Below the pieces are notes generated by a model. That model had not been told where the DNA came from and ran no database searches. It was given only the letters and a program-made list of their open reading frames with translations. A program made the position numbers and the translations under genes. From positions 434,001-498,000 of the forward strand of contig CP096134.1 of assembly GCA_023242925.1 (NCBI GenBank): DNA of 64,000 nucleotides. Direction: 5' to 3'. This document shows, piece by piece, positions 18,778-28,051 of the stretch; within the stretch, counting starts at the first letter, position 1; every line of letters starts with the position of its first letter. The stretch comes from Hyphomonadaceae bacterium JAD_PAG50586_4 (GTDB lineage: Bacteria; Pseudomonadota; Alphaproteobacteria; Caulobacterales; Aquidulcibacteraceae).

Positions 18778-19400
18778 GCGGGAAGCCCAGCGCGAAGCGG
18801 CGTACGCCCAAACCAGCGACCAACCTCTGCGGCGTAGCGCTCGTAGGTATCGCCGTGTTTTTCGCGAAGCGCTTCTTCTTCGATGCGCACTTGCACCAAA
18901 GCGAGCGTCCATGTTGCGGCGAGCACAGTGGCAGTCCCGATATGCGGCGACCAGAGAAAGAGCGCCAACACCGCGCCGATCATGCCCACGAAAATCGGGT
19001 TCCGTGACCAGCGGAAGAGGCCATGCGCGACAAGGGCCCCGGGTCCTTCCGTCGGCACGCCGATGCGCCATGACGCGCCCATCTGCACCTGTGCGATAGC
19101 GATGAGGATCACTGACGCGGCAAAGATCGAAGAGGCGATCCATTTGATGGCGGCCGTGTCGGCCCAGCTAGGCCGCCCGAGCGCAATTTCCCATTGAGGC
19201 GCCAGCCATGCGATCCCGGCCAGCGCCAGCGCAAGCAGCGTGGCAAGTTTCCAATTGCGTTCTGTCACGGTCTGTATCGGGGCATGGCGTCCGAAGCTGA
19301 ACGCCTTGACCCCGTGGGTGCGCTCGACGCCGCGCACACGCAGTGCGGAGGCGGCGATGATGGTGAGAAGCGCCGCAAGCGGCAACCAGGCTGGGGGCAT
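18774..19400 (-). CDS. Isoprenylcysteine carboxyl methyltransferase-family membrane protein
   Basis: The 208-residue integral membrane protein has the ICMT/phospholipid-methyltransferase signature in its C-terminal third: LVAHGLFRWSRNPIFVGMIG, then EEEALREKHGDTYERYAAEV. These regions bind SAM. Bacterial members are often found in metal-resistance loci next to CzcD-type exporters; their substrate is unclear. MPPAWLPL at 19400 is taken as the start because the longer frame would begin inside the MerR operator. This is the first gene of the long leftward run, directly behind the operator at 19431-19461. Confidence 0.8.
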   Translation of the reverse strand: MPPAWLPLAALLTIIAASALRVRGVERTHGVKAFSFGRHAPIQTVTERNWKLATLLALALAGIAWLAPQWEIALGRPSWADTAAIKWIASSIFAASVILIAIAQVQMGASWRIGVPTEGPGALVAHGLFRWSRNPIFVGMIGAVLALFLWSPHIGTATVLAATWTLALVQVRIEEEALREKHGDTYERYAAEVGRWFGRTPLRAGLPA

Positions 19401-19430
19401 GGGACAAGCTCTCGAAATCTGACAAATCCT

Positions 19431-19461
19431 GGTGTACATCCTCTAGTGACTAGAGGAGCAA
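19431..19461 (-). promoter_or_regulatory. MerR-type operator/promoter between merR and the leftward metal operon
   Basis: A perfect palindrome CCTCTAGTGACTAGAGG occupies 19440-19456. On the minus strand TTGCTC (19461-19456) and TACACC (19436-19431) are 19 bases apart, the over-long spacer recognised by CadR/PbrR/ZntR-type activators. The minus-strand sequence shares its first 13 bases with the site at 800-830. It lies 6 bases from the MerR start and about 30 from the leftward gene, so the regulator can act on both. Confidence 0.8.
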
Positions 19462-19466
19462 GCCCT

Positions 19467-19946
19467 ATGTTGCCGATTGGCCAAGTCGCCAAGACCACAG
19501 GCGTCAAGATCCCCACAATCCGCTTCTATGAGCAGGAAGGCTTGCTCGCGGCCCCGGCCCGCACCGAAGGCGGCAGGCGCCTCTATTCCGACGCCGATGT
19601 GCGCCGGCTTGCTTTCATTCGCCACGCGCGTGCGCTCGGCTTCGAACTCGACGACGTACGCTCATTGCTGGATTTGACCGACGAGCCTGACCGGCCATGT
19701 GCGGAAGCCGATCTTATCGCGCGCACGCATCTAGCGACCGTCGACGAACGCATCGTGCAATTGACCGCGCTCAAGACCGAATTGACGCGCATCGTGCGCT
19801 CGTGCGCGGGCGGCAAGGCCGCGCAATGTCGCGTCATCGAAGCACTCGCTGGCCACGAGCATTGCGCTCACGATCATCCGGAACCCAGGCGCCCACGCGC
19901 GCGCAAATCTAAGGTCCGCGCAAAACCGAAGGCGCGCCGAACATGA
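19467..19946 (+). CDS. MerR-family heavy-metal regulator (CadR/PbrR/ZntR-like)
   Basis: The 159-residue protein opens MLPIGQVAKTTGVKIPTIRF, the MerR winged-helix DNA-binding domain, followed by the dimerisation helix. Candidate metal ligands are C-containing DEPDRPCAEAD (about 75-85), RSCAGGKAAQC (about 110-120) and a His/Cys tail GHEHCAHDH. The spacing resembles Cd/Pb/Zn sensors. The Lys/Arg-rich C-terminus is longer than usual. ATG at 19467 is the only start that includes the conserved IGQVAK strand. It reads away from the metal operon and probably controls it and the ATPase at 853. Confidence 0.9.
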   Translation: MLPIGQVAKTTGVKIPTIRFYEQEGLLAAPARTEGGRRLYSDADVRRLAFIRHARALGFELDDVRSLLDLTDEPDRPCAEADLIARTHLATVDERIVQLTALKTELTRIVRSCAGGKAAQCRVIEALAGHEHCAHDHPEPRRPRARKSKVRAKPKARRT

Positions 19947-20389
19947 CTCTATTCTGGTATTAGGCGCTCGGCTCTCGGGACTACGCAACAGCGTTGAATG
20001 CTTCTTGTTGGGCAGCGCCCGATCGTTCAAGCTTCAGCGACCCGATGAGATGACCTGAAACGGCCTGAGCTGCAAAAAATTTGGGCCTGTGAAGTGGGGT
20101 ACAAAGCGGGGTATATTCGCCGGCCGGACACGGAAGCTCTGATAAACATTACGTTTTTGAGTTTTGAGAATCCCTGTCTGTCCGCCAGTCAACCCAAAAA
20201 TCTATTGCGATGCAGGGGCTTAAGTTCCTGGGCCTTTTTGTGCCCCGGTTCGAGCCCTAGTCCGGAGCGCTCATAGCGCGGCCAATACCGGGGGCGGGCA
20301 AGGTACCTTGTGTTCAACACGTGATAACTGCGCCATCACCGCCTTGATCGTGCAGCATCGTGATGCGCGGCGAGTGCGGGTCCGCCCTA
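19947..20389. other. Intergenic region with putative attL (20174-20188)
   Basis: No convincing gene is present. The left copy of the 15-bp direct repeat is at 20174-20188. About 70 bases before it, GTGGGGTACAAAGCGGGGTA (20094-20113) is a tandem GGGGTA pattern. A similar TGGGGCAGAAACTGGGGCAG precedes the integrase at the other end on the minus strand. This may be an integrase arm site or the relic of an earlier integrase gene. CCGGTTCGAGCCC near 20234 looks like a tRNA T-arm but no acceptor or D-arm pairs with it. Confidence 0.4.
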
Positions 20390-20839
20390 ATGGCACCGCG
20401 TTATTACAGAATGCGCGAAGTCTGCGCGATGTTCAAAGTTTCCGCGAGCACCATTCACAACTGGATCAACGGGGGCACGTTTCCGAAAGGTACTCTCTTC
20501 AGCCCGCGCTGTAGGCGATGGAGCGAAGAGGAACTCAAAGCCTACGAAAATTCTCGCGAAAACCGCGCAGAAAGCGTTGCGGGACGCAAGGCGTTGGAAG
20601 ATCAGAAGCGTGCGGCGCACCTTGGTGGCGCAAGCACCGGCAAGCGCGCCAAGGACTTTTGGGACGACGTTTTCGAAAGCCGCTTTGTGCCGAGCGGCCT
20701 CACACTCGAGGAGTTCGCGACGCGTCATTGCAAAGAATGCAGTGAGGAGCCTCTCTCGCGAAAACAAAAGAATGGCAAGGAGCGGGTGTTCTCCCACCAG
20801 ACGATCAAGAAGGAGATGGAGACACGCCTGCCTCTGTGA
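20390..20839 (+). CDS. AlpA-like helix-turn-helix regulator
   Basis: The 149-residue protein carries an AlpA/MerR-like DNA-binding helix-turn-helix near its N-terminus: YRMREVCAMFKVSASTIHN, then WINGGTFPKGTLFSPRCRRW, followed by EEL. This is the usual arrangement of small regulators that control excision or replication genes of integrated elements. The remaining 90 residues are charged, contain a CKEC pair and match nothing I know. ATG at 20390 is used; 20411 is possible. It is the first gene inside the left repeat and precedes the Rep-like gene, consistent with a mobilisation or replication module. Confidence 0.7.
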   Translation: MAPRYYRMREVCAMFKVSASTIHNWINGGTFPKGTLFSPRCRRWSEEELKAYENSRENRAESVAGRKALEDQKRAAHLGGASTGKRAKDFWDDVFESRFVPSGLTLEEFATRHCKECSEEPLSRKQKNGKERVFSHQTIKKEMETRLPL

Positions 20840-20940
20840 GGATGGCGGAGGCCGCGGCCCTCGCGCTGAAATGAAGCACACGGCGTGAGAACATGCTCCC
20901 CGCGCTCGGCCTTGTTGGACGCTGCGCGGAGGAGGCTGCC

Positions 20941-21531
20941 ATGAATGATTTAAACTGGCTGTGGGAGTTGGACCCTCGCACGCGTGCGGAGGTGCTATGG
21001 GGTTCAGGCGCTCATCCGAACAACGACGTGCTGCGTGCTCTATTTCGGTCCTGTGAGTCGGTCGTGGGTATCGGCACCTTTTTGCTCATGGCGGTGCAAA
21101 CCGGACTGACGCCAAACCCGAAGTACTATCGCGGCGAAGGGCGGAACGATCCGTTCGTCTGGCCGGACGGTTGTCCTGTGCCGACACCGAAGCGCGCTAC
21201 GCCGCGCAAACCGTCGAAGCGCGCGCTGGAGCGCCAAGCACAAGAGTTTTACCGTGATAGCGGTTTGTTCAAGCGCTTGCCTTGTGGCTGTCTGGAAGAG
21301 TGCCCTGGCCTCGATTGGCACACTCAAGTCGAGGTCGACGAGGAAGCGCGGGAGCGTGTGCTGCGCGAGGAGTATGCGGCATGGGATGCAGCGCGGGAGC
21401 GCGCGCTAACAGACGCGCGACGTGACTTAGTTGATGAACTCGCGCGCGTGACGCTCAATCAGCCGATTGACGAAGACCCGGAGATGGCGGGCGAGTTCAC
21501 CAGCATTCTCGCGTCGGACGACGAGCCGTGA
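20941..21531 (+). CDS. Hypothetical protein of the island replication module
   Basis: The ATG at 20941 is preceded by GAGGAGG, a strong ribosome site, and is preferred over an upstream CTG/GTG-type start. The 196 residues are charged, with a Cys motif LPCGCLEECPGLDWH in the middle and a long Glu/Arg-rich helix after it. I do not recognise a family. The stop overlaps the GTG start of the Rep-like gene (GTGA), so the two are translationally coupled and probably act together. Confidence 0.65.
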   Translation: MNDLNWLWELDPRTRAEVLWGSGAHPNNDVLRALFRSCESVVGIGTFLLMAVQTGLTPNPKYYRGEGRNDPFVWPDGCPVPTPKRATPRKPSKRALERQAQEFYRDSGLFKRLPCGCLEECPGLDWHTQVEVDEEARERVLREEYAAWDAARERALTDARRDLVDELARVTLNQPIDEDPEMAGEFTSILASDDEP

Positions 21532-22931
21532 CCACGCTACGCCGCGACGATTTTGCCGATGCCGCCAGCTTCGCACAAGCGATGTACCAACACGGCCCGC
21601 CGTCGTCGGACGCAGTGTGGTCCTATACTCGGTTAGGCGGCTGGCACGGTGATGTCTTGCGCGCCACTTGGGGCGACGACACGACGGCGTTGCAAGAGTG
21701 GCGCGCGTTTCAACGCGCTGAGGCGACGGCGCGACCGCATGTTCTGGCGGAGAAGCTTACACGCGGGCGTCGGGCGTCGCCGACTGATCCCAACTCGACC
21801 TTGTTGAGCCTGGATGACGTGGGGGTCGTGTTGTCTGCGGCGGAGTTCGCCCACCAGCGGGGTTGGTTGTTTGGAACGTCGCTCACGCTGTCGTTCAAGC
21901 TGATGGGCGCCTGCGGTGACGCTCAGGTTAAGGAGAACCTGAAGCGGTTCTTGAAGTGCCTAGGACAGTGGTGCCGGGATAACGCTCTGCCGCGCGCGTA
22001 CGTCGTCGTTGTCGAAAACAGTTCAAAGATTGGTTTGCATGCGCACGTCGTGTTGCATGTGCCCGTGCCGGCGCGCGCGGCGTTTCGGACGTGGGTCGAG
22101 GCGTGGGTTCGTGCCGAGTGCGCGCGCCGAGGCGTGGCCTACCAAGGTAACGCTTGGCGGCTTAACCGAAGTCACAAAGAGTATCCGCTAACGCACTACA
22201 TGCTCGCGCATTACTTGGTGAAAGGCTGCGACGCTGACGCCGTGGCGCAAGCGGCCAAGGATGCGCCTGATGGGCGGCCGGTGCTGCTGCGGGATTTGCT
22301 GGCCTACGAGCACCATGATCCCGGTGTTGTACCGTTCGCGCGGTTGCACATTGGTGCGAGCATAGACGCGCGGGCGCGCGGGGAGTGGCGGTCGGCATGG
22401 GACCGCGGTGAGCGCGATGTGAATTTCCTCTACCCCGCTGAATTCTTGAACTACGTGCGCTTGCGTTTCCCGGTCGCGACGTTGAGCGCCGCCGAGCTCG
22501 CGCCGGTGGCGGCCGCGGCTTTGTCGCTGGCACAGTGGTGCACGCAGGTGAAGCCGTTGGGCGATAAGTTGCCGCTGGAGGTGCAGGGGTGGCAGACCGT
22601 TGTCGAGCGCAACGTGGAGCTTGTTGGGGCGGCGTTGTGGTGCGTGCACACGCAGTTCGCCTTGGCGGCGGCGATGCGAGACCCGCAGGATCGGCGTTGC
22701 GCGCGCGCTGAACTGCGCGCGTCGCTGGAGGCGGCGCACCGCGCGGTGAACGAGAACGGCGCGGAGGTCGCGTCGCTCGTCGATGAAGTGAGCTTACCGC
22801 TCGGACACTTAGTGGTGCGGCGGTTGGCGGCGGCGGAAGTGGCGGTGCGTGAACTGGGCGCATTGCTGGACGTAAATCCAGCTCAGCCGGCGTGGGCGTT
22901 GCCGGCGCGTTTGGATCCTCTGGAATTTTGA
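21528..22931 (+). CDS. Putative HUH-type rolling-circle replication/mobilisation protein
   Basis: The 467-residue protein contains IGLHAHVVLHVP (about 168-179), which fits the metal-binding HUH motif of Rep and relaxase nucleases. About 45 residues later YPLTHYMLAHYLVKG resembles the tyrosine motif (Y-x3-KY-x2-K) of Rep proteins. Overall similarity to characterised Rep families is not obvious to me, so the call rests on these two motifs and on position next to an AlpA-like gene. Such a protein would nick the element at its origin to start rolling-circle replication or transfer. The GTG start overlaps the previous stop. Confidence 0.5.
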   Translation: MTTLRRDDFADAASFAQAMYQHGPPSSDAVWSYTRLGGWHGDVLRATWGDDTTALQEWRAFQRAEATARPHVLAEKLTRGRRASPTDPNSTLLSLDDVGVVLSAAEFAHQRGWLFGTSLTLSFKLMGACGDAQVKENLKRFLKCLGQWCRDNALPRAYVVVVENSSKIGLHAHVVLHVPVPARAAFRTWVEAWVRAECARRGVAYQGNAWRLNRSHKEYPLTHYMLAHYLVKGCDADAVAQAAKDAPDGRPVLLRDLLAYEHHDPGVVPFARLHIGASIDARARGEWRSAWDRGERDVNFLYPAEFLNYVRLRFPVATLSAAELAPVAAAALSLAQWCTQVKPLGDKLPLEVQGWQTVVERNVELVGAALWCVHTQFALAAAMRDPQDRRCARAELRASLEAAHRAVNENGAEVASLVDEVSLPLGHLVVRRLAAAEVAVRELGALLDVNPAQPAWALPARLDPLEF

Positions 22932-23627
22932 GTGGTGTGGTGGCTCGTCGCGTTTTCGTGACCGTAATCTGTCCAATCGATCGGTGAGCAGACGAGGAGT
23001 GCCGGTGCCAGAATTTTGCAGCCAACGTCAAAGGGTTGTGGGGCTGAAAGAGACGGAGGCGCGACTCTGCGCGGAATCGGGCAAATGCCGCCCGCGGGGA
23101 GGGCCTGACGCGGGCGCACGCATCTCAAGCTGGCGTGGGCCGGCTACGCGGAGCTTGGGTGTCGGCGAAAGGCTCGGCGGACGCTGGTCATAATGATGTG
23201 GCGATGCGGCTCTTATTGGCCCGTCGGCAAAAAGGGCGAACGACAGGAATGGTCCCCATCTACCCCATTGGTAGGATGTTGTCGCGGCGACGGTGATTGT
23301 TTAGGTTTCTAGGACGCCCGCCCACGCGCAAATCTGTCCGCCCCATTGAGGGCGGGTGTCGTAGAAAGCTCAATGGCTGACCCGCGGGATGCAGCGCTAA
23401 GCGCTATGGGGATTTGAGCGCGAGCCTTGGTGTCGGCGGTGACGCGCAAGTCGGTTGAGCGACGCTGTGCACGCGCGCTGTTTGACGCAATAGCATGAAG
23501 ATCATCGTTGAAGGGGGACGCGAGCGCGGATTGCGGCGCGCGGCCGTGTGCACAAAGCGTGAGGGTGCTTCGCGCGAACGTCGCGCGCTTCTTGAACGCC
23601 GATGATGTCGGTGAAATTTCGCCATGC
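22932..23627. other. 696-base intergenic region with a GC hairpin
   Basis: I see no supportable gene. CCGCCC (23338-23343) and GGGCGG (23350-23355) form a perfect six-base stem with a six-base loop, without a T-tract. A short minus-strand frame running from the transposase side (to 23404) is arginine-rich and looks like a shadow. The region could hold the origin of the Rep-like module or one end of the IS91-type element, but no end could be fixed by eye. Confidence 0.4.
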
Positions 23628-24818
23628 TCATGATGTGTCGCACCACAGAGGTGAAGCTGCGCGGCGTTGCGGCGTGCGTGGGCGCTCGAAGGCTTCGATC
23701 AAGATGAGACGGCCGCCGCAGCATGGGCAGGGCTTCGGCGCGGGCGCCGCGTCCGGCTCTGCCGGCGGCGGCGCTGGCGGCAGCGCGTCAAGCAAGCGTC
23801 GGGCGAGCGCGATATTGTCGGCGCGCGCGCCGTTGGCAAAGAGACCGTAATGTCGAATGCGATGAAAGCCGTCGGGGAGAACGTGCAGCAGGAAGCGGCG
23901 GATGAAGTCGGCGCCGTCGAGCGTCATCAGGCCGTAGCGATCTTGGCCCTCGCGCCGATAATCCTTCCATTTGAAAGTGATGCGGCCCGCTTCGAAGGCG
24001 ACGAGCCGGCTGTTGGCGATAGCGACGCGATGGGTGTAGCGCGCGAGATACGAGAGCACTTGATCAGGCCCCGCGAAAGGGCGCTTGGCGTAGACCACCC
24101 AATCGCTGCGATGGAGCGGCTTCAAGAAGGCGCGAAATGCATCGATGTCGCTGAGATTGGCATGATCGCCGAAGAAGCGGAGCGCGCCGTCGCCGTGCGC
24201 GGCGACAAGGCGTTGCAGCATGAGACGCCGAAACAGTCGCGAGAGCACGCGCACCGGCAGAAAGAAATTTGGCCGACAGGGAATCCAGCGCTCGCCATCT
24301 GGTGCAATGCCTCCACCCGGCACGATGCAATGCATGTGCGGATGATGCGTGAGCGCTGAGCCCCAGGTGTGCAGCACCATGGTGACGCCGATCTTAGCGC
24401 CCAGGTGTTTGGGATCTGCGGCGATGGTAAGCAGCGCTTCGGAGGCGGCCTTGAACAGCGCGTTATAGATCACCGCTTTGTTGGTATAGGCGATGTCGGC
24501 GATCGGCGCGGGCAGCGTGAAGACGACATGATAATAGGCGACTGGCAGCAGCTCGGCGCGACGCGCCTCAAGCCAATCGTACGCGGCCGCCGCCTGACAT
24601 TTGGGACAGTGGCGGTTGCGGCATGAATTGTAGGCCACATCGATGTGGGCGCAGTCTTCGCATCGGCTGACATGGCCGCCGAGTGCTGCTGTGCGGCAGG
24701 TCTCGATCGCTGACATGACGCGCAATTGGCCGAGACTGAGATGTCCGGCGTTACGCGCGCGATAAACCGGCCCGAGGGCGCGGAAGATATCCGCGACCTC
24801 CAGATCCGAGCGTGGCAC
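23628..24818 (-). CDS. IS91-family transposase
   Basis: The 396-residue protein has the N-terminal zinc-binding region of IS91 transposases: GHVSRCEDCAHIDVAYNSC, then RNRHCPKCQ. The HUH nuclease motif is HHPHMHCIVPGGG, and a conserved tyrosine region follows with YLARYTHRVAIANSRL. It ends with a CPCCGG zinc knuckle, common in the family. It would catalyse rolling-circle transposition through a 5'-phosphotyrosine intermediate. Length is full and no frame break is visible, so it may be active. Confidence 0.92.
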   Translation of the reverse strand: MPRSDLEVADIFRALGPVYRARNAGHLSLGQLRVMSAIETCRTAALGGHVSRCEDCAHIDVAYNSCRNRHCPKCQAAAAYDWLEARRAELLPVAYYHVVFTLPAPIADIAYTNKAVIYNALFKAASEALLTIAADPKHLGAKIGVTMVLHTWGSALTHHPHMHCIVPGGGIAPDGERWIPCRPNFFLPVRVLSRLFRRLMLQRLVAAHGDGALRFFGDHANLSDIDAFRAFLKPLHRSDWVVYAKRPFAGPDQVLSYLARYTHRVAIANSRLVAFEAGRITFKWKDYRREGQDRYGLMTLDGADFIRRFLLHVLPDGFHRIRHYGLFANGARADNIALARRLLDALPPAPPPAEPDAAPAPKPCPCCGGRLILIEAFERPRTPQRRAASPLWCDTS

Positions 24819-24824
24819 GGGCGA

Positions 24825-25703
24825 TCAAGGCGGCGTGTCGATCGACGGCAAGCTATCGTACGGGCTTTGGGCTGCCTGCATCAGCTTTGGCGACACCTGC
24901 GTATAGATCGAGGTCGTCTCCAGCTTGGCGTGGCCAAGCATGACTTGGATGACGCGGATGTCGACGCCTGCATCGAGCAGATGGGTGGCGAAGGAATGCC
25001 TGAGCGTATGCAGCGTGATGCGTCGCCCTCGCTTGTCGATATCGGCGGCGTCGACCGCGTGCATGAATTGACGTGAGAGCTGACGTGGGCTGATCGGATT
25101 GAGAATGCCGCTGCGGCTTGGGAAGAGCCAAAGCTTGGGTCGCTCCGCCATCCACCAGGCGCGCAGAGTCGCCAAAAGCTGCGGCGACAACTTGGCTTTG
25201 CGATCCTTGCGCCCCTTGCCTTGCTCGATACTGAGCGTCATGGCGCTGCTGTCGATATGACAGACCTTGAGAGAAGCGGTCTCGGAAGCGCGCAGGCCCG
25301 CGCCGTATGTGACGCTGATGGCTGTGCGATATTTGAGTCCGGGCGCTGCGGCGATGATGCGCGCCACCTCCGCTGGCGTGAGGATGGCGGGAAGGGCGCG
25401 ACGCTCCTTGAGGATTGGCACGCGATCCATGTCGGCGCTGGCGCCGAGCGTCACCCGCATGAAGAAGCGCAGAGAGGTCGCGTGACTGTTGATGGAGCCG
25501 ATGCTGAGACCTTGCCGTTGCAAATGCAGCAGAAAGGACCGCGCGTCTTCGGCTGTAAGCTCAGCAGGCTTGCGCCCCGTATGGGTGCAGCACGCGCGGA
25601 CCGCACGGAGGTAGGTCTTCTGCGAGGCGCTGTTGAGGCCTCGAAGCGTCATGTCTTCGATCATGCGCTGGCGGAGAGGATGGATCGGAGGCGCGTCGGC
25701 CAT
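24825..25703 (-). CDS. Tyrosine recombinase associated with the IS91-type transposase
   Basis: The 292-residue protein has an N-terminal SAM-like core-binding domain and a C-terminal catalytic domain. Catalytic residues are visible as GAGLRASE (first Arg), HTLRHSFATHLLDAG (His-x-x-Arg), LGHAKLETT (His) and IYTQV (nucleophile Tyr). It resembles XerD and the accessory integrases of IS91-type elements. It precedes the transposase by six bases on the same strand and would be transcribed with it. It is not related to the island integrase at 51876-53096. Confidence 0.9.
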   Translation of the reverse strand: MADAPPIHPLRQRMIEDMTLRGLNSASQKTYLRAVRACCTHTGRKPAELTAEDARSFLLHLQRQGLSIGSINSHATSLRFFMRVTLGASADMDRVPILKERRALPAILTPAEVARIIAAAPGLKYRTAISVTYGAGLRASETASLKVCHIDSSAMTLSIEQGKGRKDRKAKLSPQLLATLRAWWMAERPKLWLFPSRSGILNPISPRQLSRQFMHAVDAADIDKRGRRITLHTLRHSFATHLLDAGVDIRVIQVMLGHAKLETTSIYTQVSPKLMQAAQSPYDSLPSIDTPP

Positions 25704-25916
25704 GGCTGGGTCTCCCGTCTGGGCGCGACCCGGCCCATCCGGGCGCAGCCCTCAGACAGGAGGTGATGGCGCTGGCGCAAGCGCTTGCAGAATCTGCGTC
25801 CCGCGGGAGCGGGTTAGTCCTCTGGCCCTATCCAGTCATTGAACCGACGGCGATCGCCCAGAAGGGGCCACATGGAATCGAATGCAGCCCATCCCATCCT
25901 GACACAGGAGTGTTGC

Positions 25917-28051
25917 TCAGTGTGCGCTCGGCGCCATTAAAGTGTTGATCAGGAAGGTCATGCGATCAGCCATGAGTTCTGGGTTGCTCAGAGGGTCGCT
26001 TACGCCGTGGCCGCCTTCTTGGTCTTCGAAGTAGTAGACCCTTGCCCCTGCCTCGATGAGTCGCGCCGCAAGCTTCCGCGCATGCCCTGGCCCGACGCGG
26101 TTGTCCGTGGTCGCAACCGTGATCAGGAAAGCGGGGTAGTCCCGGCCGGCGGTGACGTTGTGATAGGGCGAGTAACGACGCAGCACCTCGGCCATGGCGG
26201 CGTCGGAGGGATCACCATACTCGTTGGTCCAAGCCGCTCCCATGCCCATGGCCGGGAAGCGCAGCATGTCGGCGAGCGGTACATCGGAAACAACGGCCCC
26301 GAACAGGTCAGGGCGCTGTGTCCCCATCACTGCGGCGAGCAGTCCGCCATTAGACATGCCGAAAACGCCCAGATGCTCGCGTGTGGTGAATCCCTCGGCG
26401 ATCAGCGCCTCGGCGACGGCGGCAAAGTCGTCATACGAGACCTGCCGGCGCTCGCGCATTGCGGCGTGATGCCATGCTGAACCCCGTTCGCCTCCGCCTC
26501 GTATGAGTGGGATTGCCAGCGCGCCGCCACGTTCAAGCCATAGCGCCAACGAACGGCCGCCCACCCAACCATCGAGATAACCTGGCGAGAAGCTGACGCC
26601 GAATGCGCCATACCCTGTCATTAGCGTCGGCGTCGCTCCAGGCGTTGCGGGCGCTTTGGGACGCAGCAGGTAATAATCGATCTGTGTTCCATCTGCGGAA
26701 CTCGTCGTCCTGAGTTCTACGGTGAATGCGTTCGCGTCGAAGGCTGGCGCTTCCGCGAACAGCGGCTCTGAAGATGCGTTGCGACGAACCAGATCCAATC
26801 TTGTCGGGTGCAAGAATCCACCCCGTTGAATAACGAGGTGTTCGGTCGAGGCGTTGGCGGACGCAAAAGTCACGCTCACGCCGGGCGCTTCAGATTGTTG
26901 ACGATTCACCCGCCAGCGATTGTTGCGAAAGCGCGCTTCCAGGACTTGCTTGGTTCCGTGGCGGTCTACCACCATCCACACACTATTTGCGCTTCCTGCG
27001 ATGCCACCGCTCAGTCCACTCTGAAGGAACTCGTCCTCGCCGGGCGTGTAAACCACGCTCAGACGTCGATCCGCGGGGATGGAAGAGGCGGTGTCGTATG
27101 CAACTACGGTTTCGGCGGGGATGCGTCGGCCTGCAATCACCACGTCCTCGGAAAGTTGGGCGATCAGGTGGCGTCTCGTAGATGGCCCAGGGAACATCAT
27201 TTTCGCTTGCGTTGGCAGAGTGGTTGCCTCGATCGCGCCATCGGCCCGGACCAACATCGTCTCCAGCGTGGAATAGTCGATGGCTCTCGTGATGACGCCC
27301 ATGCGTTCGCGGCCGATGCCGACAGCACCCAAAATGAGCAGCGCGTCCGTTGGGTGTGCGTCATAGACCGGCGTCGCAGACGCCAACGGCGTTCCACGTC
27401 GCCAGATCGAAACGCGCGCTGGCCATCCCGTCGCCGTCCGGGGCGCGTCCGCCACCGTGTGCTCGATAAGGAGACGATCGCGGTCGAGCCACACTGCGAA
27501 GGCGCGACTCGCCGGAACGCGGAATCCATCGTCGACAAACTGCCCGGTCTCAAGGTCGAACTCGCGCAATTCCACGTCATCCGTCCCGCCTGGCGAGAGC
27601 GAAAGGATGCAGCGCGTATAAGCGGGGGAAGGCAGCTCTGCTCCGCTCCGGCCCAGCGCAATTCGTACGGCGCGCCCTCGCGTTCACGTAACGCGTCGAC
27701 ATCGAGTACGTCCCGCCATGGACCGATCGTGCCGCTGCGCTGACGGGACGCGATCGACAAGACGCCGTGAGGGTGGGCTGACGATCGCTGATAGCGGATG
27801 AGGGTTGTGTCGCCCAAGGTAAACACGGGCGGAGGATCGCCTGCAGCCAGAAGTGATCTCAGCCGCTGCTCTGCCGCATCGCGACCCGGCATCTGCGCGA
27901 TCTCCGCGCGAGCATGCTCGCTACGAGCGCGGGCCCACTCGAGCGCCTGCGGCGCGTCGGGAGTTTCAAGCCACTGAAATGAATCTTGGGCGGCCGCCGC
28001 TGTGCTAGACAGCAAGATCAAGCCGAAAACACCGGAGAGCAACTTCCGCAT
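25917..28051 (-). pseudogene. Prolyl oligopeptidase-family (S9) serine peptidase, one frameshift
   Basis: The first frame (28051 to about 27620) has a signal peptide (MRKLLSGVFGLILLSSTAAA) and the start of the propeller domain, SFQWLETPDAPQALEWARAR. The second (to 25917) contains the rest of the propeller and the alpha/beta-hydrolase domain. The triad is visible as GMSNGG (Ser), TTDNRVGPGHARK (Asp) and GGHGVSD (His). Restoring one base near 27630-27645 joins the frames, giving about 710 residues, normal for the family. It cleaves short proline-containing peptides, here in the periplasm. It follows the TonB-receptor gene by 86 bases and may process a peptide or siderophore taken up by it. Confidence 0.87.

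Larger units (their letters stand above)
23628..25703 (-). mobile_element. IS91-type element (transposase plus accessory integrase)
   Basis: A tyrosine recombinase gene is followed six bases later by an IS91-type HUH transposase on the same strand, the standard arrangement of several IS91-family elements in proteobacteria. The coordinates cover only the two genes; the ori and ter ends were not identified. It is inserted between the Rep-like gene and the prolyl oligopeptidase locus inside the island. Confidence 0.75.

Noticed and set aside
20171..20260. tRNA gene at the left island boundary
   Set aside because: ATCCCTGTCTGTCCGCCA looks like a tRNA-Ser 3' end and CGGTTCGAGCCC like a T-arm, but no matching 5' acceptor, D-arm or anticodon arm lies upstream of either.
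22932..23627. CRISPR array or other tandem repeat
   Set aside because: I saw no regularly spaced repeated unit here or anywhere in the window.
23404..23724. Small minus-strand gene beyond the IS91-type transposase
   Set aside because: The frame overlaps the end of the transposase gene in another frame, is Arg/Ser-rich and matches nothing.
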